A DNA stretch of 64,000 nucleotides from Chloroherpetonaceae bacterium (GTDB taxonomy: Bacteria > Bacteroidota > Chlorobiia > Chlorobiales > Chloroherpetonaceae): positions 39,035 to 103,034 of the forward strand of contig JANQGG010000010.1 in assembly GCA_028277445.1 (NCBI GenBank), written 5' to 3'. Below, piece by piece: positions 17,072 to 25,751 of this stretch. Under the pieces are notes generated by a model, which saw nothing but the letters and a program-made list of their open reading frames with translations, did no database searches and was not told the DNA's origin. Positions within the stretch are counted from its first letter, which is position 1. Every line of letters begins with the position of its first letter. Made by a program: the position numbers and the translations under genes.

Positions 17072-18381
17072 GCAAAAGATTTTAAAAATGATTTTAGCGC
17101 ATTAAAATCATTTTCAATGAGTTGAGCCTTTTTTTCAAGTGTTAATACGTTTTGAAGTCGTTCCGGGATATCAACCTTAATGCCTAACGTGTTTAAAACC
17201 ACATCATAAAACTTTGCCGGGTGAGCAGTTGAAAGCACAATTCCATAGGCATCATATAAATTGGTTTGCTCTCGATACATCTTTAAGGCTTTGTAGCCTA
17301 CCGATGTGTGAGGGTCAAGGATGTAATTGTGCATGGCATAAACATCTTTCATGGTTTGTCTGGTCTCTATATCATCAATCGAAAATCCGGTTATATCACC
17401 CCGGAATAACTCAAGCTTTTTATCAAAGATATCCAACAAACGCGAAAAATTGCTCGGATTGCCAACATCCATTGCGGTTGAAAGGGTTTCGATAGTGGCA
17501 TGAGGATCAAATACGCCCGTGTTCAAGTACCTGGGCACACTCTCGTTAAGGTTGGTGGCTGCAATAAAGTGAGCAATTGGAAATCCCATTTTTTGAGCAA
17601 AAACACCGGCGGTTAGATTTCCGAAATTCCCGCTGGGAACGGAAACCAGTAACGGTGAATCAGGATAATTGGCACGGTGTTTTAAGGCGGCATACGCGTA
17701 ATAAAAGGATTGTGGAATGAGCCTGGATATATTGATGGAGTTTGCTGATGTTAAAGTAAGATGGGAGCGCAACTCCTGATCGCCAAACGCTTCTTTAACT
17801 AATTTTTGGCAGGCATCAAAATCGCCTTGAACTTCAAGCGCATGAACATTTCCGCCAAGGGTGGTAAGCTGCTTTTCCTGAATATCGCTCACTTTTCCGG
17901 AGGGATAGAGAATGACAACACGAGTGTTTGGAACCCCCTGAAAGCCATAAGCTACGGCGCTTCCGGTATCGCCTGATGTAGCTACCAAGATTGTAATCTG
18001 GCGATGATCCTCTTCGGCAAACGCTCCGATGAGGCGCGCCATAAAGCGTGCGCCAAAATCTTTAAAGGCAAGCGTAGGCCCGTGAAACAATTCAAGTATT
18101 TGGGTGTTTTCACCGGTTTGAACCAAGGGCACATCAAAATTGTAACTGTCTTTGATCAATCCTAACAAGCGTTCATGATCGAGCTCATTATTCACAAATC
18201 GTTTGGCAATTTCAAAAGCAAGTTCGTAAAACGGAGCTTCAGATAAATCCGTTAATTCCTTTTCGGAAAAACGGGGAATGTATTCAGGCATATATAAGCC
18301 TTTATCAGGCGCTAATCCTTCTAAAACGGCATGTTTAAGTGAAACGTGAGGCGCTGAGAGATTGGTACTGTAAAAAATCAT
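17065..18381 (-). CDS. thrC: Threonine synthase
   Basis: A 438-residue PLP enzyme converting O-phosphohomoserine to threonine. The PLP lysine is K107 in LAFKDFGARF. Other marks are VATSGDTGSA, the SGKVSDIQEKQ region, SANSINISRLIPQ and VPSGNFGN. The YSTN...PDKGLYMPE N-terminus is typical of bacterial threonine synthases. It overlaps anmK downstream by 7 bp and follows a histidine kinase gene by about 20 bp, with thrB further upstream on the same strand. Confidence 0.96.
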   Translation of the reverse strand: MIFYSTNLSAPHVSLKHAVLEGLAPDKGLYMPEYIPRFSEKELTDLSEAPFYELAFEIAKRFVNNELDHERLLGLIKDSYNFDVPLVQTGENTQILELFHGPTLAFKDFGARFMARLIGAFAEEDHRQITILVATSGDTGSAVAYGFQGVPNTRVVILYPSGKVSDIQEKQLTTLGGNVHALEVQGDFDACQKLVKEAFGDQELRSHLTLTSANSINISRLIPQSFYYAYAALKHRANYPDSPLLVSVPSGNFGNLTAGVFAQKMGFPIAHFIAATNLNESVPRYLNTGVFDPHATIETLSTAMDVGNPSNFSRLLDIFDKKLELFRGDITGFSIDDIETRQTMKDVYAMHNYILDPHTSVGYKALKMYREQTNLYDAYGIVLSTAHPAKFYDVVLNTLGIKVDIPERLQNVLTLEKKAQLIENDFNALKSFLKSFAC

Positions 18382-18400
18382 AAAAAATTAAAATCCTTTA

Positions 18401-19909
18401 TTACTCGGAATGAAGATTTGAAAGCGGAAGTTCAACGTAGAAAATGCTTCCACATCCGGAACCATTGCTTTTTGCCCAAATTGTGCCGTGATGAAGTTCA
18501 ATAAGCTGCTTGGATATCCAAAGACCCAACCCGGTTGACTTTTCGCCTTTTGTTGGTTTTGCGCTTAAACGTTGAAACTTTTTAAATAAATGCTGCTTGT
18601 CTTCATCGGTTAACCCCGGACCTTCATCTTTAATAGATATCTTAACGGAATTATTACTTCCGGAACATATATCGATCCAAATCGATGAGTTTTCCGGTGA
18701 GTATTTTATGGCATTGCTGACTAAGTTATCAAATACTTCCTGCAACCGGTCTTCATCGCCATCAACAAGAAAATCTTTTTCAGATTCAAAATTGATATTT
18801 TGCTGTTTTGAACCGGCCTTCATTGAGTTATTTGATAAAACAACCTGAAATATAACATTTAAATCAACAGGATTAAATTGCAAGTTTAATTTCCCACGCT
18901 CAATGGCAGATGTTTCCAGAAGACCATTAATCAATTTATACAGTTGTTGAGACGCTTTATAAATCGACTGGGATTTTTTAATGATCGGTTCATTTGCTTC
19001 GGCCTCATCAATGATCATCTCGGAATAAGACATAATGGCTTGCAACGGGTTTTTCATATCATGTGCGGCAATTGAAAGTAGTTCCGATTTGAATTCATTG
19101 GCTTGATTCAGAGATTCGTTCAAATATTTGAGATACTCGTAGGCCTGTGCCAGTTCAACATTTTTTAATCGATATATTTCCGTTTCACGATTCGCTTTTT
19201 CTATTTCAAATTCACTCATCAACTCTTTTGTTTTCTCTTCAGATTTTGCGGCCAGCAGTTGTTGATTGAGTAAATGGTAAAGTTTATAGTGTTGAAGTGC
19301 GCTTTGGGGGTCATTCTTCTTTTCATATAATTCGGAAAGCAGGAGATGAGACTTGTATAAAATTTCTTTATCCATAATCTCCGTGCAGAATTGCTGGGCA
19401 ATTTTTACATGTTCAAGCGCTTCATCGAGTTTGCTTTGTTGAAAAAAAATCTTGCCAATATTCAAATGAGCGCGGGCTTGCGATTGATGATGATTTTGGG
19501 ATTGAGCTAAAAGCAAACTTTTTTTAAAATTTTCCAAAGCTTTTTCATGATGTCCTAATATCGAATACAGTCGACCTATGGTAATCATAGCGGCTTTTTT
19601 TCCATCTATATCATCGAGCGCTTGGTACAAACTCACGGCTTCATAAGCTTTCTCAAGAGCAAGGTTATTATTTTGAATGCTTAAATAACAGAGCGATTCA
19701 TTATGAATGGCATCGGCTTTGCCTTTTTTATAATTCAGCTCACTTGAGATTTTGGCGGCCTCGATACATAACTCTAAAGCTTTTTGGGGGTATGAGCCGG
19801 AAAGATCAAAAGATAGTTGATTTAATGAATCTACTTTTGACGTTGAGTTTTCACCGCTCAGTTTATGACGTTTTGTGATATTTATGTTCAGATCGTCGTC
19901 TTTTAACAT
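18401..19909 (-). CDS. Soluble sensor histidine kinase with N-terminal TPR repeats
   Basis: A 502-residue cytoplasmic kinase with no transmembrane segment. Residues about 28-215 are TPR repeats (for example ALENFKKSLLLAQ, ALEHVKIAQQF), which bind partners or ligands. A coiled coil spans about 220-270. The HisKA domain carries H283 in SIAAHDMKNPLQ. The HATPase domain shows the N box (DNLVSNAIKYS), G1 (DEGPGL) and G2 (GLGLWISKQL). No response regulator lies next to it. It is wedged between thrB and thrC on the same strand, which may simply reflect shared transcription. The input signal is unknown. Confidence 0.88.
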   Translation of the reverse strand: MLKDDDLNINITKRHKLSGENSTSKVDSLNQLSFDLSGSYPQKALELCIEAAKISSELNYKKGKADAIHNESLCYLSIQNNNLALEKAYEAVSLYQALDDIDGKKAAMITIGRLYSILGHHEKALENFKKSLLLAQSQNHHQSQARAHLNIGKIFFQQSKLDEALEHVKIAQQFCTEIMDKEILYKSHLLLSELYEKKNDPQSALQHYKLYHLLNQQLLAAKSEEKTKELMSEFEIEKANRETEIYRLKNVELAQAYEYLKYLNESLNQANEFKSELLSIAAHDMKNPLQAIMSYSEMIIDEAEANEPIIKKSQSIYKASQQLYKLINGLLETSAIERGKLNLQFNPVDLNVIFQVVLSNNSMKAGSKQQNINFESEKDFLVDGDEDRLQEVFDNLVSNAIKYSPENSSIWIDICSGSNNSVKISIKDEGPGLTDEDKQHLFKKFQRLSAKPTKGEKSTGLGLWISKQLIELHHGTIWAKSNGSGCGSIFYVELPLSNLHSE

Positions 19910-20017
19910 TAACCATGAAAATTTTAACCAATAGATATAATTATCGGGGCTCAGAGGAAGGGTGTACTTATTTACCTAGATACACGTTTCATTTAACCTA
20001 AGCAAATTAAATAAATG

Positions 20018-21004
20018 TCAATTTGAGGCCACCGTATTATGTTCTGAGATCACGTTTGCTCCGGGTGAATCAAGTTTAGAAATCCAAAAATCTGCGTTTA
20101 ACCCTGCTTTTGTTTTAAAGACTTCTTTCATAGCCAGCCCGACATTTTTAGCGATTTGCTCGCTTTCTGAAAAAGCAAACAACGATGGGCCGGATCCGGC
20201 AATCGAACAGCCTAACGCACCTAGATCTTTAGCCGCATGTTTTACATCGTAAAATGAGGGTATTAATGGTGCACGGTAGGGTTCGGCAACAAAATCTTCC
20301 AGAGAGCGTCCGATCACTCCCATATTTTGCGTAAGCAATCCATTGACCAGAGCGCCTACATTCCCCCATTGCTTTACAGCGTCTTTTAATGCAATTTGAT
20401 CTTTTAAAATGGATCGGGCATCCGCAGTTTTTACTTCAAGATGAGGATGAATTAGCGTGGCATACAAATTTGTTGGCGAAGGAATCTCGATTAAATCCAA
20501 TGGATCATAACTGCGTATCAAAACAAAATTACCTAATATTGCCGGCGAAACATTATCAGCATGATACGATCCACATGCGAGGTATTCGCCTTCCATAGCA
20601 AATTGAACAAGTTCTTTTTTAGGATATATATTGTTGAACAAATGATTTACGGCAATAAGTGCTGCCGCAGCGCTTGAAGCGCTACTGCCCATACCGCTAC
20701 TTAACGGAAGATTCTTTTCCAGGTCTATTGAAATTTGAAAATGAGGGTGGATAAGTTTGTTTTCGAGTAAGTTATCCAAAAATTTAGCGAGTGTAATACC
20801 GGCTGTATTTCTGTTTGTATCTTTGGGTAAAACGCCCCCATCGCCTACAATTGAATTAATATTAATCTCGTATGTAGGAACATCTTTTTCAATATAGGTT
20901 ATGGTAACTTTATCGCCGGGTTGAGTTAACGCAAATCCAAGAACATCAAAACCACATGCTACATTTCCTACCGTTGCCGGTGCATAGCCGATTACTTTAT
21001 TCAT
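20018..21004 (-). CDS. thrB: Homoserine kinase
   Basis: A 328-residue GHMP kinase that phosphorylates homoserine. The ATP-binding motif is LPLSSGMGSSASS (residues 99-111). The N-terminal APATVGNVACGFDVLG and the C-terminal GCSIAGSGPSLFA are family hallmarks. Its product feeds thrC, 1.6 kb away on the same strand, with a histidine kinase gene between. A 222-bp region upstream separates it from the divergent atpA and should hold both promoters. Confidence 0.96.
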   Translation of the reverse strand: MNKVIGYAPATVGNVACGFDVLGFALTQPGDKVTITYIEKDVPTYEININSIVGDGGVLPKDTNRNTAGITLAKFLDNLLENKLIHPHFQISIDLEKNLPLSSGMGSSASSAAAALIAVNHLFNNIYPKKELVQFAMEGEYLACGSYHADNVSPAILGNFVLIRSYDPLDLIEIPSPTNLYATLIHPHLEVKTADARSILKDQIALKDAVKQWGNVGALVNGLLTQNMGVIGRSLEDFVAEPYRAPLIPSFYDVKHAAKDLGALGCSIAGSGPSLFAFSESEQIAKNVGLAMKEVFKTKAGLNADFWISKLDSPGANVISEHNTVASN

Positions 21005-21226
21005 GTTTTAAATCACAGTCACAAAAAAATCAAAGTTAAAATCAGAAAAGTTCGTGAGATTTTTTTGTGTTTTTTGTTTTACTAATTAGTTTTGCTAAAT
21101 TTACCGCCCCTGAAGGCTCAGGTCTTTTAAGATTCTTTATTTATATTTGGCCGCGAGTTTGAAATGATTACTAATAAAAAAGTTTCACAAAAATAATCGA
21201 ATAATTCTAAACGAAAAATAAAAGAT

Positions 21227-22807
21227 ATGTCAACAGCAGTCAGACCTGATGAAATATCAGCAATACTTCGAAAGCAACTTTCCGGATTTGACTCTGAGGT
21301 GGATGTTTATGATGTCGGCACGGTGTTACAGGTTGGTGATGGTATTGCTCGTATTTATGGATTGTCCAAAGTTGCAGCTGGGGAATTGATTGAGTTTCCA
21401 AATAATGTAACGGGAATGGTTCTAAACCTTGAGGAAGATAATGTAGGCGCCGTTCTTTTTGGCTCTTCTGATTTGATCAAAGAGGGCGATACGGTTAAAC
21501 GCACAAAAATTTTGGCTTCAATTCCCGTTGGTGAAGCAATGCTAGGACGCGTTATAAATCCGCTGGGTGATCCGATTGACGGAAAAGGCCCAATCAATAC
21601 CGACATTCGTTTGCCGCTTGAGCGACGAGCTCCGGGTGTTATTTTCCGTAAGCCGGTTAAAGAGCCGCTTCAGACAGGTCTTAAAGCTATTGACTCTATG
21701 ATCCCGATTGGCCGCGGACAGCGTGAGTTGATTATTGGTGACAGACAGACGGGTAAAACTGCTGTAGCTATTGATACCATTATTAACCAAAAAGGTAAAG
21801 ATGTTTATTGTATTTATGTGGCTACCGGCCAGAAAGGTTCAACGGTTGCACAGGTTGTAAATACACTTGAGAAAAACGGCGCTATGGAGTATACGACCGT
21901 TATTTCTGCAACAGCTTCAGATCCCGCTCCGATGCAGTTTATTTCGCCTTATGCCGGCGCTACTTTAGGTGAATATTTCAGAGATACAGGTCGACATGCG
22001 CTTGTAATTTATGATGATCTTTCAAAACAAGCGGTTTCTTACCGTCAGGTTTCCTTGCTTCTTCGCCGTCCGCCAGGACGTGAAGCGTTCCCCGGAGATG
22101 TATTCTACTTACACTCTCGTTTGCTAGAGCGCGCTGCTAAAATCACAGATGATGATGAATTGGTTAAAAAAATGAATGACTTGCCCGATGCCATTAAACC
22201 AATGGTTAAAGGGGATGGCAGTTTAACAGCGCTTCCGATTATTGAAACCCAAGCCGGCGACGTTTCGGCCTATATTCCAACGAATGTGATCTCCATTACC
22301 GATGGACAGATCTTCCTGGAATCCAACTTGTTTAACTCCGGTCAGCGTCCGGCTATTAACGTGGGTATTTCGGTATCGCGTGTTGGCGGTAGCGCCCAAA
22401 TTAAAGCCATGAAAAAAGTTGCCGGTACGCTTCGTTTGGATTTGGCTCAGTATCGCGAGCTTGAAGCTTTTGCTAAATTCGGTTCCGATCTGGATAAAGC
22501 AACTCAGGCTCAGCTTACTCGTGGTGAACGCCTGGTTGAAATCCTCAAACAAGGCCAGTATGTGCCAATGGAAGTAGAAAAACAGGTTGCTATTATTTAT
22601 ATAGGTACTCAAGGTTTATTGGATGAAGTTCCTGTTGAGTACATCAAGCAATTTGAGCAGGAATTCCTAGAAATGCTGGAGATCAAGCATAAAGATGTTC
22701 TTGATGAAATTGCCAGCACCGGTAAAATTGAAGGTGATATTGCCAAAAGACTCAGCGATATTTCCAAGCAGTTTATCGATACATTCTTACAATCCAAGGC
22801 AAAGTAA
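21227..22807 (+). CDS. atpA: F1 ATP synthase alpha subunit
   Basis: A 526-residue nucleotide-binding, non-catalytic alpha subunit of F1. The P-loop is GDRQTGKT (171-178). [21 protein letters not shown]-type and [10 protein letters not shown] segments (the latter holding the arginine finger used by beta) are conserved. It is followed by a strong terminator-like hairpin and then atpG; no beta, delta, epsilon or Fo genes are in the window. A TATATTTG at 21142-21149 resembles a Bacteroidota-type -7 element, but I see no matching -33 TTG. Confidence 0.97.
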   Translation: MSTAVRPDEISAILRKQLSGFDSEVDVYDVGTVLQVGDGIARIYGLSKVAAGELIEFPNNVTGMVLNLEEDNVGAVLFGSSDLIKEGDTVKRTKILASIPVGEAMLGRVINPLGDPIDGKGPINTDIRLPLERRAPGVIFRKPVKEPLQTGLKAIDSMIPIGRGQRELIIGDRQTGKTAVAIDTIINQKGKDVYCIYVATGQKGSTVAQVVNTLEKNGAMEYTTVISATASDPAPMQFISPYAGATLGEYFRDTGRHALVIYDDLSKQAVSYRQVSLLLRRPPGREAFPGDVFYLHSRLLERAAKITDDDELVKKMNDLPDAIKPMVKGDGSLTALPIIETQAGDVSAYIPTNVISITDGQIFLESNLFNSGQRPAINVGISVSRVGGSAQIKAMKKVAGTLRLDLAQYRELEAFAKFGSDLDKATQAQLTRGERLVEILKQGQYVPMEVEKQVAIIYIGTQGLLDEVPVEYIKQFEQEFLEMLEIKHKDVLDEIASTGKIEGDIAKRLSDISKQFIDTFLQSKAK

Positions 22808-22816
22808 ATCAGATCT

Positions 22817-22840
22817 AAGGGAGCTTTTGAGCTCCCTTTT
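22817..22840 (+). terminator. Hairpin with T-run after atpA
   Basis: A 9-bp perfect stem (AAGGGAGCT / AGCTCCCTT) with a 4-base loop and a T-rich end, starting 10 bp after the atpA stop. Because atpG follows only 40 bp later, it may set the alpha-to-gamma ratio by partial termination rather than end the operon. Confidence 0.75.
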
Positions 22841-22880
22841 GATATTTTTTCAAATTCTTAAACTCGCTTAACTCAATCGG

Positions 22881-23795
22881 ATGTCAACGCTAAAAGAAAT
22901 ACGGGGGCGAATCAAAAGTATTAAAAATACCCAGCAGCTTACCAAAGCCATGAAAATGGTTGCTGCAGCTAAGCTACGAAGAGCGCAAGATAAAGCCTTG
23001 ATGGCACGTCCTTATGCAAATAAATTAAAAGAGCTTTTGGATTCACTATCCAGTAAAGTTGATACATCATTAAATCCGTTACTTGTAACTCGTGAAGAAG
23101 TAAAGAACATCCTGGTTATTGTTGTTACGGCTGATCGTGGATTATGCGGTGCGTTTAATACAAACATTATCAAGATGGCAAAAAATGCTATTGATAATGA
23201 ATTAGCTGAATACACCCAATCCAGTCGATTGAAAATGATCTGTGCCGGGCGTCGAGGTTATGATTTTTTCCGAAAAAGAGGCTACGATATTGTTAAAGGG
23301 TATTCCTCAATATTTCAACACCTTGAGTTTGAATCAGCTAAAGAAATTGTTGATATTGCAACAGACCTTTTTTTAAAAGGCGAAGTCGATAAGGTTATTG
23401 TGTTTAATAACGAATTTAAAAATGTTGTATCTCCAAAGCTTGTTTCTGAAGTTTTTCTACCGATACAAGCTTCGGATGCTGATAGTGATGCAAATGATGA
23501 ATCCAGGGTCAAGCAAGTGATTCCAATTGTTGATTACATTTATGAACCTTCACCGGAAGGGATTATCAACGATTTGATCCCAAAGCATTTAAATACACAA
23601 ATGTGGCGGGTATTGTTGGAATCAAATGCTGCTGAACAAGCCGCACGGATGACGGCAATGGATTCGGCTACGGATAATGCAAAAGAATTAATCAGAACAT
23701 TAAGCATTTCATACAACCGCGCCCGTCAGGCAGCCATTACTACCGAAATCAATGAAATTGTGAGTGGCGCTAATGCGCTTGAGCAACAAGCCTAG
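22881..23795 (+). CDS. atpG: F1 ATP synthase gamma subunit
   Basis: A 304-residue central-stalk subunit that couples proton-driven rotation to catalysis. The N-terminal helix begins [33 protein letters not shown]-like (residues 4-36), the centre has [12 protein letters not shown], and the C-terminal helix has [12 protein letters not shown]. Length is slightly above E. coli gamma (287). It follows atpA after a hairpin and ends in its own terminator. Confidence 0.96.
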   Translation: MSTLKEIRGRIKSIKNTQQLTKAMKMVAAAKLRRAQDKALMARPYANKLKELLDSLSSKVDTSLNPLLVTREEVKNILVIVVTADRGLCGAFNTNIIKMAKNAIDNELAEYTQSSRLKMICAGRRGYDFFRKRGYDIVKGYSSIFQHLEFESAKEIVDIATDLFLKGEVDKVIVFNNEFKNVVSPKLVSEVFLPIQASDADSDANDESRVKQVIPIVDYIYEPSPEGIINDLIPKHLNTQMWRVLLESNAAEQAARMTAMDSATDNAKELIRTLSISYNRARQAAITTEINEIVSGANALEQQA

Positions 23796-23835
23796 TTAAG
23801 GCGGTGTTTTATCCAAAACCATGTAGTAAATGTAT

Positions 23836-23862
23836 AAAGCGTCCTTTTGGGGCGCTTTTTTT
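23836..23862 (+). terminator. Rho-independent terminator after atpG
   Basis: A 9-bp stem (AAAGCGTCC / GGGCGCTTT, one G-T pair) with a TTTTG loop is followed by a run of seven T, 41 bp after the atpG stop. Confidence 0.85.
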
Positions 23863-23896
23863 ATTTCAAAAATTTAACGTTCTCCGAAACAATTTA

Positions 23897-23940
23897 TTGG
23901 TTTAATCGAATCAGTTGAATATATTTGCGTTATCAAATAT
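23897..23940 (+). promoter_or_regulatory. Bacteroidota-type promoter with overlapping MarR operator
   Basis: TTG at 23897-23899 and TATATTTG at 23920-23927 are separated by 20 bp, matching the -33 TTG / -7 TAnnTTTG consensus of Bacteroidota-type housekeeping sigma factors. An inverted repeat ATATTTG-N6-CAAATAT (23921-23940) covers the -7 box. A MarR protein bound there would block RNA polymerase. The regulator gene starts 31 bp further on. Confidence 0.65.
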
Positions 23941-23970
23941 TTAATAATCAATTATTGAAGTATCAATAAA

Positions 23971-24471
23971 ATGAGTATAAATATTCAACGCTTTGAGCAA
24001 AGGATGATAGGGCATCATATTGGCCTTGCCGGACACACATTGAGAAACACGTTTATCCAATACTTTAAAGGCAAAGGTATAGACTTAACCCCTGAGCAGT
24101 TTTTGATTGTTAAAATGTTGTATGGCAATGATGGAGTTGTGCAAAATGTTATTGCGAATCATTTTCTTCGCGACGATGCCAGCATAACAAGAGCGTTAGA
24201 CAGTTTAGAAAAGAAAAATTTTATTGAGCGAAGAAAGTCTAAATCGGATCGCAGAGCAAATTTGGTGTTCATTTCGGATAAAGGAAGAGCTTTTGTAGAA
24301 AGTTTAATTCCAATAGCCGAAGAGTTAAACCAACAGTATTTGAAAGGCGTACCAGAAGACGAGATTGAGGCGTTGAAAAAAACAATAAAAAAAATAGTAA
24401 CCAATGCTAAAGCAATTACACATTTGGAAAACGATGAAAAAGAGATAAACCATAAGAACCATCACCCTTAG
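23971..24471 (+). CDS. MarR-family transcriptional regulator
   Basis: A 166-residue winged-helix regulator, first gene of an efflux operon. The HTH region reads QNVIANHFLRDDASITRALDSLEKKNFIERR (about 52-85), followed by the wing KSDRRANLVFISDKG, typical of MarR. A short basic tail ends the protein. It most likely represses its own promoter and the three efflux genes behind it, releasing DNA when a toxic ligand binds. The ligand cannot be predicted. Confidence 0.9.
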   Translation: MSINIQRFEQRMIGHHIGLAGHTLRNTFIQYFKGKGIDLTPEQFLIVKMLYGNDGVVQNVIANHFLRDDASITRALDSLEKKNFIERRKSKSDRRANLVFISDKGRAFVESLIPIAEELNQQYLKGVPEDEIEALKKTIKKIVTNAKAITHLENDEKEINHKNHHP

Positions 24472-24519
24472 TATGAAGTGTAACCAATTTTAGCTTTAAC
24501 GATTAAAATTTTAATAACG

Positions 24520-25701
24520 ATGAATAAATTACTGACCACAGGTATTGTGATCGTCGTCATATTAATAGGAATTGGCGGGAATTTCCTGTTGAGCAATCAA
24601 AACGGGAGTGCCAATAAAAAAAATGGTAAGGCAGCGTCGGCAAAGCTTCAGAAAAAAATCCGTACCCAACTTGTTTCAAATCAAACAGTTACGCAAACCG
24701 TATCGATAAGCGGTCGGGTTCAGGCCTACAATAAAATTGATGTTTTTTCCGAAGTCACCGGTGTATTAAAATCCACGGCAAAGACGTTTAGAGCAGGAAG
24801 GTATTTTAAAAAGGGCGAACGTCTCATAACGATTGATGATGAAGTATACCGAAACACAATGCTTGCAGAAAAAAGCATGTTGTTGAATCAGCTTACCCAG
24901 CTTATTCCTGATTTGATGATTGATTACCCTGAAAATGTGGCAAAATGGGATGCGTTTTTAAATGATTTTGATTTAAGCAAGCCGCTTCAACCCTTACCCA
25001 AAACAAGTTCATCGCGTGAGCGAAATTACATTGCTTCCAGAAACATCTACACAAAATACTATTCGGTGAAAAGTATGGAAGCGATGTTAGCAAAGTATTC
25101 GATTAAGGCGCCGTTCAATGGTATTGTAACGGAGTCGAGTGTAAATCCGGGTACGCTTGTACGCCAAAATCAAAGAATAGGAGAGTTTACCAGCACGGCT
25201 TCTTACGAGTTGAATGCCATTGCCGATTTGGAAGATTTAAAATTTCTCAAAGTTGGTCAAACCGTTCTTTTATCTTCCGATGAAATCAACGAGTCGTTTT
25301 CAGGAAAAGTGCAACGGATTAATCAAAAAATATCACCCGAAACTCAAAGTGTGAATGTGTTTATCCGAACGTCGCATCCGAAATTAAAAGATGGAATGTA
25401 TGTAAATGCAATAATTAAGTACAATGTGGAAAATGCATTTGAAGTTCAAAAGAGTTTGTTGATCGATAACCGAAGTCTTTATGTGGTTGAAGATAGCATT
25501 GTAAAGTTAAAAGAAGTACAGGTTATGGGTTCTCATGGTGATGTGGCCATTGTGAAAGGTCTGTTAGATGGGACTAAGATCATAACTGAAAAGTTTGAAG
25601 GAATGAAAGAAGGCTTGAATGTAAATAGCAAAGTCGCTGTAAAAGATGGCGACGAATCAAAGCATTTAAGTCTTAAAGATTCACAAACTTCAAAACCATA
25701 A
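24520..25701 (+). CDS. RND efflux periplasmic adaptor (membrane fusion protein)
   Basis: A 393-residue HlyD/AcrA-type adaptor linking the inner-membrane pump to TolC. One N-terminal membrane anchor spans residues 5-24. The barrel-sandwich (lipoyl-like) halves flank a short helical hairpin: SGRVQAYNKIDVFSEVTG before and IKAPFNGIVTESSVNPGTLV after. A beta-barrel and a membrane-proximal domain follow. There is no lipobox, so it is anchored by the TM helix. The gene lies between the MarR regulator and the RND pump. Confidence 0.92.
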   Translation: MNKLLTTGIVIVVILIGIGGNFLLSNQNGSANKKNGKAASAKLQKKIRTQLVSNQTVTQTVSISGRVQAYNKIDVFSEVTGVLKSTAKTFRAGRYFKKGERLITIDDEVYRNTMLAEKSMLLNQLTQLIPDLMIDYPENVAKWDAFLNDFDLSKPLQPLPKTSSSRERNYIASRNIYTKYYSVKSMEAMLAKYSIKAPFNGIVTESSVNPGTLVRQNQRIGEFTSTASYELNAIADLEDLKFLKVGQTVLLSSDEINESFSGKVQRINQKISPETQSVNVFIRTSHPKLKDGMYVNAIIKYNVENAFEVQKSLLIDNRSLYVVEDSIVKLKEVQVMGSHGDVAIVKGLLDGTKIITEKFEGMKEGLNVNSKVAVKDGDESKHLSLKDSQTSKP

Positions 25702-25751
25702 CGCTTAAGACAGAAGAGTAATTATTTCTTAACCAAAGATCGTTTTATCTA

